Below, in pieces: positions 1 to 5,286 of a DNA stretch of 5,286 bases. Below the pieces are notes generated by a model. The model saw only the letters and a program-made list of their open reading frames with translations. It did not search any database and had not been told where the DNA came from. The translations under genes and the position numbers were made by a program. The stretch's first letter is position 1; the number at the start of each line of letters is the position of its first letter. The DNA is from Prevotellaceae bacterium (lineage in GTDB: Bacteria; Bacteroidota; Bacteroidia; Bacteroidales; UBA932): NCBI GenBank assembly GCA_031259225.1, contig JAIRLT010000147.1, forward strand, positions 1 through 5,286, read 5' to 3'.

Positions 1-37
1 CAATAAACAATTAGTCACATTAGCACATTAGCCTGCG
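1..37. repeat. Short tandem duplications downstream of and within the end of rlmD
   Basis: This gap downstream of the rlmD stop holds no gene and no clear terminator hairpin. It carries a perfect tandem duplication of the 8-mer CACATTAG (16-23 and 24-31), preceded by a partial ATTAG copy at 10-14. The pattern continues inside the rlmD 3' end with two tandem 7-mers, TTCAACT (47-53, 54-60) and CCATTAA (63-69, 70-76). Three different short units, each duplicated once within about 65 bp, suggest slippage-prone intergenic DNA rather than a functional site. Confidence 0.6.
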
Positions 38-1462
38 TTAGCCCTTTTCAACTTTCAACTCTCCATTAACCATTAACACCACATTTTCGACATGGTGCGT
101 ATGCGGGAACATATCGACCGGCTGTACCTGTTCAATGGTATAGTGCGTAGCGAGCAACGCCAAATCGCGCGCCTGTGTCGCGGGATTGCAACTGACATAG
201 ATTAACCGTCGGGGATGTAGTTGCAGCAGCGTTTCCGCCACGCCGGGATGGATGCCGGCACGCGGCGGGTCAAGGATCACGACATCAGGTGCGCCGTGCG
301 CCTGTATAAATCCTGCGCAGAGGATATCTTTCATGTCGCCCGCATGGAACGACACATTGCGGATGTTATTGCGCCCGGCATTCCGGCGGGCGTCTTCCAC
401 CGCTTCGGGTACATATTCCACACCGGTTACCTGCCGCGCCTGCCGCGCCACAAACAGCGCAATGGTGCCGGCGCCGGTATAGAGGTCGTACACATTTTCG
501 TTGCCGGTGAGTTGCGCCATTTCGCGCACTATGCCATAGAGGCGGCAAGCCTGAGGCGAATTGGTCTGGTAGAACGATTTTGCCCCTATCCTGAAATAGA
601 GGTCTTCCATTTGTTCTTCCATATAGTCACGCCCGGAAAAAGTATGCACCGGCAGGTCGGTAATCGTGTCATTGCGCTTTCCGTTGATGACATACAGCAA
701 TGAAGTAATCTGCGGAAAACGTTGTTGCAGGAAGGCAAGCAAGGCTTCGCACGCCCGTTGGTCGTTGTAGGCAAATACGACGATAACCATCCATTCGCCC
801 GTAACGGTATTGCGGATAATCAGGTTACGCAACAGCCCCTGCTGGGTGCGTAAATCAAAAAAAGGCAAATTATTTTGGATGGCATACGCCTTAATAGCCG
901 TGCGGATAGTGTTTGACAGTTCCGCTTGCAGGTAGCACCGGTCGATGTCGAGCACTTTGTCGAACCGTCCGGGAATATGAAATCCCAGGGCGCGCCGTTC
1001 GTCCACCGGCTTTCCTCCGGCAGTTTCGGTGGCGGTGAGCCAGCGGTTGTTGGAAAAGGTAAATTCCAATTTATTGCGGTAATGCGTGGTCTGCCCCGCC
1101 CCGATGATGGGCTGCAACGGCGGCAGCGCCAGCTTGCCGATACGCGTAAGCTGGTCGAAAACCTGTTGCTGTTTGCAGTGCAATTGCATCGGGTAGGGGA
1201 GGGTTTGCCTGCTACAGCCGCCGCAGGTTCCGTAATGCGGGCAGAATGCCGCCACGCGGTCTTTCGAGGGAACGAGCAGTTGGGCAATGCGTCCTTCCAG
1301 AAACCCTTTGCGTTTTTTGAGGAGTTGCACGTTCACCAGGTCGCCGGGCACGGCATGCGGCACAAAAAGCGTTTTGCCGTCGACATGCGCCAGCGATTTA
1401 CCTTCGGCGGCAAGTCCTGTAATCAGTATGTTTTCCAGGATTGGGAGCGGTTTTCGTTTCAT
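38..1462 (-). CDS. rlmD: 23S rRNA (uracil-C5)-methyltransferase RlmD/RumA family
   Basis: This cytoplasmic enzyme transfers a methyl group from SAM to C5 of a uridine in 23S rRNA (U1939 in E. coli numbering, known from the family). The 474-residue product has a TRAM-like RNA-binding region at about residues 10-65. Cysteines C74, C80, C83 and C176 fit the family's 4Fe-4S ligands. The SAM-binding loop DLYTGAGT starts at 326, and DPPRAG is at 398-403. The catalytic cysteine is C425 in SCNP, and the C-terminal FPHTHHVENV supplies the general-base Glu459. It starts with ATG, 40 bp after the upstream gene, without a visible Shine-Dalgarno site, and is probably last in the mqnA operon. The last ten residues (VNGELKVEKG) lie beyond the conserved VENVVL ending and are encoded by duplicated 7-mers. 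RlmCD-type dual specificity (U747 as well) cannot be excluded. Confidence 0.95.
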   Translation of the reverse strand: MKRKPLPILENILITGLAAEGKSLAHVDGKTLFVPHAVPGDLVNVQLLKKRKGFLEGRIAQLLVPSKDRVAAFCPHYGTCGGCSRQTLPYPMQLHCKQQQVFDQLTRIGKLALPPLQPIIGAGQTTHYRNKLEFTFSNNRWLTATETAGGKPVDERRALGFHIPGRFDKVLDIDRCYLQAELSNTIRTAIKAYAIQNNLPFFDLRTQQGLLRNLIIRNTVTGEWMVIVVFAYNDQRACEALLAFLQQRFPQITSLLYVINGKRNDTITDLPVHTFSGRDYMEEQMEDLYFRIGAKSFYQTNSPQACRLYGIVREMAQLTGNENVYDLYTGAGTIALFVARQARQVTGVEYVPEAVEDARRNAGRNNIRNVSFHAGDMKDILCAGFIQAHGAPDVVILDPPRAGIHPGVAETLLQLHPRRLIYVSCNPATQARDLALLATHYTIEQVQPVDMFPHTHHVENVVLMVNGELKVEKG

Positions 1463-1502
1463 GTTGTTGCGGCGACCGGTTACCGCAGTTACCGGACAAG
1501 GG

Positions 1503-2501
1503 TTAGTGGTATTGGAAATAGGCTTCGAAATCTACCAAATGTTCAAAACGAACCGGCAGTTTTTGCTGTTCGATTTCATTGATAGCCGCTTTCAAGCCGT
1601 TGAAAATATTCGGGTAGTTCGGATTGATGCTTAACAGGAGGATAGCGCCGTTGGGGGCGTTCAGGATTTGGTCTTTTATCTTTTCCGTACCGAACAACCC
1701 GCCGCCGTCGGCAAAGACCGTTACGCCGATAGTCTTTATTCCCGCTTCTTTCAACGCCGCCACCACTACGTTGTCGGTATAGTTGAAAAACGACCGTACA
1801 TAACGCGGCGTTTGCCCGGTGGCATTTTTGATGGTTTCGGCTCCCGCCGTTACTTCGTCGAGCGCTGCTGCAAGGCTTCCGGTTCCCTTGCGTTCGTAGG
1901 CAACAGCGCCGTTTGCCGATAATGCGATATTCCGGTTGCCGTGATTTCCTATTTCAAACAGCGCGGGCGATGCGCCTATTTCCTGCGCCTGCCCGGCATT
2001 CCGGCGCACCCATGTGCCGGTGAGGAAGAGCGTGGCTTTTATATTATGTTGCTGTAAAAAATCAAATACCTCCGGCTGGTTTTTGGTATATACATTAAAT
2101 GTTAAAAACAGTATCCGTTCGTTCGACGGGGGGACATTCACTTTTTGCACCGCGCCGCTGACCCGTTCGCCCCATTCTTTTGGCTGTATGCCGGCGTACT
2201 TTTTGCGGATAGCCTGCCATTTCTGCGGGTCGTATACATCGCCGGCGGGTGCATTTTCCGCCGGAGGCGTAACCGTAGCGGGCGTTTGGACGGGAGGCGC
2301 CGCCTGTTCGGCAACAGGGGCAACTTCCTGTGCCGGTTTGGTGGCACTGACGGCAGGCGGGGCAGGTTCGGAAACACTGTCGGCAACAGGCGCGAAAACC
2401 GGTTTTTTTATTTCTTCCGATACTTCCAATGCCAATGACAGCACGGCAAACAGGAGTACGCCAAGAAAGAGTAAAGTAATAAATAAATAACGGAATTTCA
2501 T
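1503..2501 (-). CDS. Membrane-anchored polysaccharide deacetylase (NodB-fold) protein, probably catalytically inactive
   Basis: The product is 332 residues from the ATG at 2501. It has an N-terminal membrane anchor or uncleaved signal (about residues 5-25), an Ala/Pro/Val-rich linker (about 34-88) and a NodB-like domain from about 128 to 325. The fold is recognisable from LTFNVY followed by VFDFLQQHNIKATLFLTG, then EIGNHGNRN, RSFFN and GAILLLS. Active family members carry TFDDG, HTxxH, RxPYG and a final LH. Here the Asp-Asp pair is Asn-Val (N136, V137), the second His is Asn191 and the last His is Ser291; only His187 and Arg236 remain. I infer loss of metal-dependent deacetylation and perhaps a glycan-binding or structural role in the periplasm. 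An ATG at 2591 would give 362 residues but overlaps corA by 85 bp and puts hydrophilic sequence ahead of the anchor, so 2501 is preferred. It starts 5 bp after corA, which implies cotranscription. Confidence 0.8.
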   Translation of the reverse strand: MKFRYLFITLLFLGVLLFAVLSLALEVSEEIKKPVFAPVADSVSEPAPPAVSATKPAQEVAPVAEQAAPPVQTPATVTPPAENAPAGDVYDPQKWQAIRKKYAGIQPKEWGERVSGAVQKVNVPPSNERILFLTFNVYTKNQPEVFDFLQQHNIKATLFLTGTWVRRNAGQAQEIGASPALFEIGNHGNRNIALSANGAVAYERKGTGSLAAALDEVTAGAETIKNATGQTPRYVRSFFNYTDNVVVAALKEAGIKTIGVTVFADGGGLFGTEKIKDQILNAPNGAILLLSINPNYPNIFNGLKAAINEIEQQKLPVRFEHLVDFEAYFQYH

Positions 2502-2506
2502 ATAAA

Positions 2507-3457
2507 CTATAAGATTTTTCTGCGTTTGAAATATATGAACGTGAGTAAAAACGATAAAACCATCATCGCCACCGTAACCGGGAAGCTCCATGCGCCGATG
2601 TTTGCAAAAGGCAATTGGATGTTCATGCCGTAAATACTTGCTATCAGCGTCGGCGGCATGAAGAATAGCGTCACGACGGTGAATACTTTGATAATTTTAT
2701 TTTGCTCGATGTTCACCAACCCCAGCACGGTGTTTTGCAAGTATTCCAACCGTTCAAAGCTAAAGTCGGTGTGGTTTATCAGCGAACCGACGTCGCGGAT
2801 AAGCACATTTAATTTAGGGTAAATATCACCGGGGAATTTATCGCTTTTCATGATGCTTGAAACCACCCGCTGCTTGTCGATAATGTTTTCGCGGATGACC
2901 ATCGTGTTTTCCTGTAACTGGTTTATGTCTAACAAAATTTCCTGGCTGATGCTGTCATTGGCGCCTATTCGTTTATTCAATTGCGAAATGTCTTTCGCCA
3001 GCAGCTCAATCATGTCGGCGTCAATATCGATACGGTTTTCCAGGATGGCAATCATCAAATGGTAGCCGGTCGGGTAGATGCGGTGGCTTGCCAGTAGCCG
3101 CCGCTCAATGTCGGAAAAACTGCGCAGTTGCGAATGGTGCAGCGTAACCAGCATTTCCTGTACGATGATGAATGACACCGGCTCTTCTACATAAGTTTCC
3201 GGCGCGGCGAGCAGGAAGTTGCTGTTGGCAAAGATAGCATGGTCGGTTTCGGAATAGCGCGACGAACTTTCAATTTCTTCGGCTTGCGCCCGCGACTGCA
3301 ACGATATTTCGATAAATTCTTCTACCGCCCGTTTTTCGTCGCCGTCGGGCTCGTTCAGGTCAATCCACAGGATATCGTTATAGCCTAACTCGTTCAACAA
3401 CGAAAGGTCGTTGGAATATTGGATATGATTTTCCGCTTTATGAAAGATGGTTACCAT
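2507..3457 (-). CDS. corA: CorA-family magnesium/cobalt transport protein
   Basis: This is an inner-membrane divalent-cation channel; the family forms pentamers that import Mg2+ and also pass Co2+ or Ni2+. The 316-residue product has a large soluble N-terminal domain (about 1-250). Its later part is predicted helical (about 140-250), corresponding to the long stalk helices. Two C-terminal membrane helices follow (about 258-276 and 290-310). The signature GMN at 277-279, in IYGMN just after the first helix, forms the selectivity filter in known structures. The C-terminus is basic (KRRK), as expected for the cytosolic side. Length matches the usual 310-350 residues. The ATG has an AGGA at 3463-3466 with 5-nt spacing, the clearest ribosome-binding site in the window. 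The start is 11 bp after the mqnA stop. Confidence 0.93.
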   Translation of the reverse strand: MVTIFHKAENHIQYSNDLSLLNELGYNDILWIDLNEPDGDEKRAVEEFIEISLQSRAQAEEIESSSRYSETDHAIFANSNFLLAAPETYVEEPVSFIIVQEMLVTLHHSQLRSFSDIERRLLASHRIYPTGYHLMIAILENRIDIDADMIELLAKDISQLNKRIGANDSISQEILLDINQLQENTMVIRENIIDKQRVVSSIMKSDKFPGDIYPKLNVLIRDVGSLINHTDFSFERLEYLQNTVLGLVNIEQNKIIKVFTVVTLFFMPPTLIASIYGMNIQLPFANIGAWSFPVTVAMMVLSFLLTFIYFKRRKIL

Positions 3458-3461
3458 GTAT

Positions 3462-3466
3462 TTCCT
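3462..3466 (-). promoter_or_regulatory. Ribosome-binding site of corA
   Basis: On the minus strand the bases before the corA ATG read AACAGGAAATAC. AGGA ends 5 nt before the start codon, which is good Shine-Dalgarno spacing and supports the start at 3457. The other genes here lack such a site, as is common in Bacteroidota. Confidence 0.6.
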
Positions 3467-3468
3467 GT

Positions 3469-4236
3469 TTACAGATTTACGGATTTAAGGACAGCCCCGT
3501 GCTCCAAATATTGCCGGAAGAGTTCCATTCCCCGACGTTTCGCTTCGTCGAAAGCGTAATCAATATTATGTGTTAAATAATCGGCGGCTAAAGCGGCGTC
3601 GAAGTGGGCGGCTTCGGCGGCAATGGCTTCGCCGATATGTGTAATGCCATAGTGCAATGCTTCGTTAAACGATTGCAAAAAACCGGCGGGTAATTTTTCC
3701 CGGCTCACCCATGCGGCAAATACAAAAGGCTTGCCTGTAAAGCGCAGCCAAGCTTCCGCCAAATCGTACCGGAAGGCATGTTGTGTTTCGTGGTCAAAGA
3801 CTTTATCGCCTATCAATACGCAGCCTTCGCCTGTTTTCAGGGGAAACTGCGGCGGGTCGAACGGCAGGAACGCCGGGCGGATGTTCCAGTAATGGGCGGC
3901 AAGTATTTGTACCAGCAGGACGGATGTGCGCGAATGCCGGTCGAGGTAAACGGTGCGGATATCCGGCAGGGGCGTATTCGACAGCAATACCACCGTGCGG
4001 ACGGCGGCGCTTGCCCCGAGGCAATAATCGCTTATAAAATGACAGGAAGGTAAATGCGGGATAGCGGCTACCGGCAACAGCGACACGTCAATTTGCCCTG
4101 CCTCAAACTGGGCGGCGCTTTCGGCAGGCGGCGCCAGCAACAGCCGAATAGACTTGGCTATGGCGGATTGTTTCAACCCGTGGAGAAAAGGCACCGTGTT
4201 AAGGTACGATACGGCGGATACGGTTACCGGCATCAT
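3469..4236 (-). CDS. mqnA: Chorismate dehydratase MqnA (futalosine menaquinone pathway)
   Basis: MqnA dehydrates chorismate to 3-enolpyruvylbenzoate (3-[(1-carboxyvinyl)oxy]benzoate), the first step of the futalosine route to menaquinone, in the cytoplasm. The 255-residue product shows the family pattern in order: SAVSYLNTVPF near the N-terminus, DVSLLPVAAIP at 50-60, ISDYCLGA at 68-75, YLDRHSRTS at 97-105, LIGDKVF at 141-147 and YDLAEAW with TGKPFVFAAW at about 157-176. This is a periplasmic-binding-protein-like fold adapted to catalysis. The frame extends to a TTG at 4257, but two adjacent ATG codons at 4236 and 4233 sit immediately before the conserved start of the domain, so ATG 4236 is chosen; no Shine-Dalgarno site helps decide. 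It is the first gene of the putative operon. MqnB, MqnC and MqnD are not in this window, so they would have to be encoded elsewhere. Confidence 0.9.
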   Translation of the reverse strand: MMPVTVSAVSYLNTVPFLHGLKQSAIAKSIRLLLAPPAESAAQFEAGQIDVSLLPVAAIPHLPSCHFISDYCLGASAAVRTVVLLSNTPLPDIRTVYLDRHSRTSVLLVQILAAHYWNIRPAFLPFDPPQFPLKTGEGCVLIGDKVFDHETQHAFRYDLAEAWLRFTGKPFVFAAWVSREKLPAGFLQSFNEALHYGITHIGEAIAAEAAHFDAALAADYLTHNIDYAFDEAKRRGMELFRQYLEHGAVLKSVNL

Positions 4237-4285
4237 TACGCTGTTGTTTTGTGCCAATCGAGTGGCGGTTTAACTTAGTCGTCGG

Positions 4286-4299
4286 GCATAGTGCTATGC
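4286..4299. promoter_or_regulatory. Small palindrome in the mqnA leader
   Basis: GCATAG (4286-4291) and CTATGC (4294-4299) are perfect inverted repeats separated by two bases. They lie between the putative -7 element and the mqnA start, just downstream of the expected transcription start. This could be an operator or a small RNA stem, but 6-bp arms can arise by chance and no regulator is identified. Confidence 0.25.
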
Positions 4300-4312
4300 G
4301 CTAAAAAGTCTG

Positions 4313-4329
4313 CAAAGATAGCAAATTTA
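4313..4329 (-). promoter_or_regulatory. Putative Bacteroidota-type promoter of the mqnA operon
   Basis: On the minus strand two overlapping-range elements match the Bacteroidota -7 consensus TAnnTTTG exactly: TATCTTTG at 4313-4320 and TAAATTTG at 4322-4329. They lie about 77-93 bp ahead of the chosen mqnA ATG in the only AT-rich gap before the operon. No good -33 TTTG box is seen at the expected distance, so the call rests on the -7 match and position. Confidence 0.45.
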
Positions 4330-4336
4330 ATTCAAA

Positions 4337-4379
4337 GATTTCATGATTTCATAATTCAATGATTTCAAAATTTAATGTT
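4337..4379. repeat. AT-rich GATTTCA direct repeats at the 3' end of the Avd-like gene
   Basis: GATTTCA occurs at 4337-4343, 4345-4351 and 4361-4367, interspersed with similar ATTCAA, TTCAAA and GTTTCA pieces. The array spans the stop codon of the Avd-like gene and encodes its last residues (ETLNFEIIEL). It resembles degenerate short-unit slippage DNA and probably replaced the original 3' end of that gene. Confidence 0.5.
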
Positions 4380-4684
4380 TCATGGTGGCGCGCCGGAAGG
4401 AAGTTCAAATCACAACAGCATTGCAGCAACCCGCAAGCTACTTGAAAGTGTTGCTGTGCAAGGGAAATAAAATGCTGCCGTTTATTCGCGCGTTCCGTAG
4501 CTGCCGCATGCAACAACAGTTGCGTGATGCACCCCAGTTCCCAACGGATACGCCCGGCAAACAATTTCCGCCCTTGACAAGTCATCTTTGGAATAAGCCC
4601 GTTGCATTCGCCCACAAACGTTACTACTTTTGTATAAAGCGGCGTGTGTGTGAAATCAGTACTATAAACTAATTCGTATTTCAT
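4349..4684 (-). CDS. Four-helix-bundle / Avd-like protein, probably C-terminally truncated
   Basis: The 111-residue product has a likely first helix (about 14-30) containing LYTKVVTFVGECNGLIPK, a second helix (about 38-62), a third helix (about 67-95) ending in CCCDLNFL, and a short tail. The order Y-x-K, then (F/I)PK, then an arginine-bearing amphipathic helix, then a long helix ending in DLxFL is how I recognise Avd-like proteins. Avd forms a positively charged pentamer that partners the reverse transcriptase of diversity-generating retroelements. Standalone relatives of unknown role also exist. The family normally has a fourth helix after this point; here the frame stops at a TGA inside AT-rich repeats. 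The frame reaches a TTG at 4744, but ATG 4684 fits the domain better. It lies downstream of a Cys-rich gene on the same strand, with no RT visible. Family assignment is from pattern only. Confidence 0.5.
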   Translation of the reverse strand: MKYELVYSTDFTHTPLYTKVVTFVGECNGLIPKMTCQGRKLFAGRIRWELGCITQLLLHAAATERANKRQHFISLAQQHFQVACGLLQCCCDLNFLPARHHETLNFEIIEL

Positions 4685-4705
4685 GGTGGATTGGTTTTTT
4701 TCATG

Positions 4706-4742
4706 GTTGTGCGTTGAAACCCTTAGGTGGACAAGGCACAAC
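4706..4742. repeat. Two-tier inverted repeat upstream of the Avd-like gene
   Basis: GTTGTGC at 4706-4712 is inverted at 4736-4742 (GCACAAC). Inside it CCTT (4721-4724) pairs with AAGG (4733-4736) around an 8-nt loop, so a transcript could form a 6-bp outer stem and a 4-bp inner stem separated by an asymmetric bulge. It ends about 22 nt before the Avd-like ATG. No U-tract follows, so it is not a classic terminator. Confidence 0.35.
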
Positions 4743-4747
4743 AAGGT

Positions 4748-4768
4748 TAGCGTTTAGTAAAAACGCTA
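4748..4768. repeat. 8-bp stem hairpin downstream of the Cys-rich gene
   Basis: TAGCGTTT (4748-4755) and AAACGCTA (4761-4768) are perfect 8-bp inverted repeats around a 5-nt loop. The hairpin begins 38 nt after the stop codon of the Cys-rich gene. On the minus strand no T-run follows, so if it is a terminator it is U-tract-independent. It could also act as a cruciform or a 3' RNA-stabilising stem. Confidence 0.45.
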
Positions 4769-4806
4769 TATTAACAGCTATTTTTATGTTTCATTTTACG
4801 TTTTTT

Positions 4807-5286
4807 TTAATCGCAACAATTGCAGTACCGGCCTATTTGCTCATAATTATCGGTCCAATATGTATAGTATTTATTGCCCATAGCCCCACAAAACCGAGCA
4901 CAATGAGATTCATCTATGTTGCCGCCCAATAGCCAGTTGGATTTTGAGCAATTCCCCTTTAGGGCAACACACCCCGACACGCATGCAGTGCTCGTCCTTG
5001 TACCATATTGCGCGTTTAGTACATTACCACACTGGTCGCGCAATTGCACATAAGCGGTATTGCATGTTCCCGTGCACACACCGTCGTTTGTTGTATGATT
5101 TCCGTTTTCCTTACACGTTCCGCCGCAATTGGTCGTGCCATACGCGCAACAGTCCAGCAGCCCCGAAGCTTCGTCTTTCTTGCCACACAACACACCCGGG
5201 CAACCGGTGGCGTCAGTGAGCGTTGTAATTACGCCGTCGGAATACGTGTTGGCAGTCCATTCCGTTGTGCCGTTGATAATAAACGG
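4807..5286 (-). CDS. Cysteine-rich probable exported protein, C-terminal part (5' end beyond window)
   Basis: The open frame runs to the window edge, giving the last 159 residues; a GTG at 5193 is open as a start but the frame continues upstream in good coding style (NGTTEWTANTYSDG...), so it is treated as internal. I do not recognise the family. The visible part has 17 cysteines and four CxxxC pairs (54-58, 71-75, 102-106, 129-133 in window numbering), plus a CNCCD ending. It is rich in Gly, Asn and Thr and lacks hydrophobic segments, which suggests a disulfide-stabilised, surface or periplasmic domain; the export signal would be upstream. The C-terminal 25 residues are aromatic and polar (NKYYTYWTDNY). 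It precedes an Avd-like gene, a position occupied by variable target proteins in DGRs, but no C-type lectin signature is seen. A function cannot be assigned. Confidence 0.7.
   Translation of the reverse strand, partial: PFIINGTTEWTANTYSDGVITTLTDATGCPGVLCGKKDEASGLLDCCAYGTTNCGGTCKENGNHTTNDGVCTGTCNTAYVQLRDQCGNVLNAQYGTRTSTACVSGCVALKGNCSKSNWLLGGNIDESHCARFCGAMGNKYYTYWTDNYEQIGRYCNCCD

Noticed and set aside
1475..1495. CCGGT/ACCGG inverted pair and GTTACCG direct repeat in the gap before rlmD
   Set aside because: The 5-bp arms are too short and have no T-run, so a terminator or operator cannot be supported.
926..1582. Long plus-strand frame of 218 codons
   Set aside because: It lies antisense to rlmD, which is unmistakable by its motifs; the frame is a shadow without domain features.
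2502..2591. Upstream ATG extending the deacetylase-fold protein by 30 residues
   Set aside because: It overlaps the end of corA by 85 bp and places a hydrophilic stretch before the membrane anchor; the ATG at 2501 gives a normal signal/anchor.
4258..4348. Template repeat of a diversity-generating retroelement after the Avd-like gene
   Set aside because: By eye this gap shares no extended similarity with the 3' end of the Cys-rich gene and is only about 90 bp of AT-rich leader.
4382..4672. Plus-strand frame of 96 codons opposite the Avd-like gene
   Set aside because: The minus-strand frame has coherent amphipathic helices and family landmarks, while this one is basic and featureless.
4685..4744. 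TTG start extending the Avd-like protein by 20 residues
   Set aside because: The extension passes through the inverted-repeat region and has no helix-like or conserved content.
4714..4932. Plus-strand frame with a hydrophobic stretch resembling a small membrane protein
   Set aside because: It is antisense to the end of the Cys-rich gene; the hydrophobic run comes from T-rich gap DNA and the complement of Asn/Tyr codons.

Overview
The window looks like a Bacteroidota chromosome, probably Bacteroidales-like. The evidence is indirect. Coding DNA is moderately GC-rich and gaps are AT-rich. Shine-Dalgarno sites are mostly absent. A TAnnTTTG-type -7 element lies ahead of mqnA, and the protein set (RlmD, CorA, MqnA, a membrane-anchored NodB-fold protein) fits that phylum. 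Every gene I can support is on the minus strand, so the window reads from right to left.

Right end (5286 to 4349): the 3' part of a cysteine-rich, probably exported protein with four CxxxC pairs runs in from beyond the window edge. A 122-bp gap with two inverted repeats follows. Then comes a short gene whose product resembles the four-helix-bundle / Avd-like family; Avd is the accessory protein of diversity-generating retroelements (DGRs). Its last helix seems to be missing and it ends inside an AT-rich repetitive stretch. No reverse transcriptase or template repeat is visible here, so a DGR link is only a hypothesis.

Middle and left (4348 to 38): a leader with two TAnnTTTG-like elements and a small palindrome precedes four closely spaced genes that look like one operon. 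They are mqnA (chorismate dehydratase, futalosine route to menaquinone), corA (Mg2+/Co2+ channel), a membrane-anchored polysaccharide-deacetylase-fold protein that has lost most catalytic residues, and rlmD (23S rRNA m5U methyltransferase with a 4Fe-4S cluster). Gaps are about 11, 5 and 40 bp. The functions do not form one pathway, so this is probably a housekeeping transcription unit.

The points most worth a second look are the probable pseudoenzyme of the deacetylase fold, the truncated Avd-like gene beside a Cys-rich gene, and the fact that both rlmD and the Avd-like gene end in short-repeat DNA that has become part of the coding frame.
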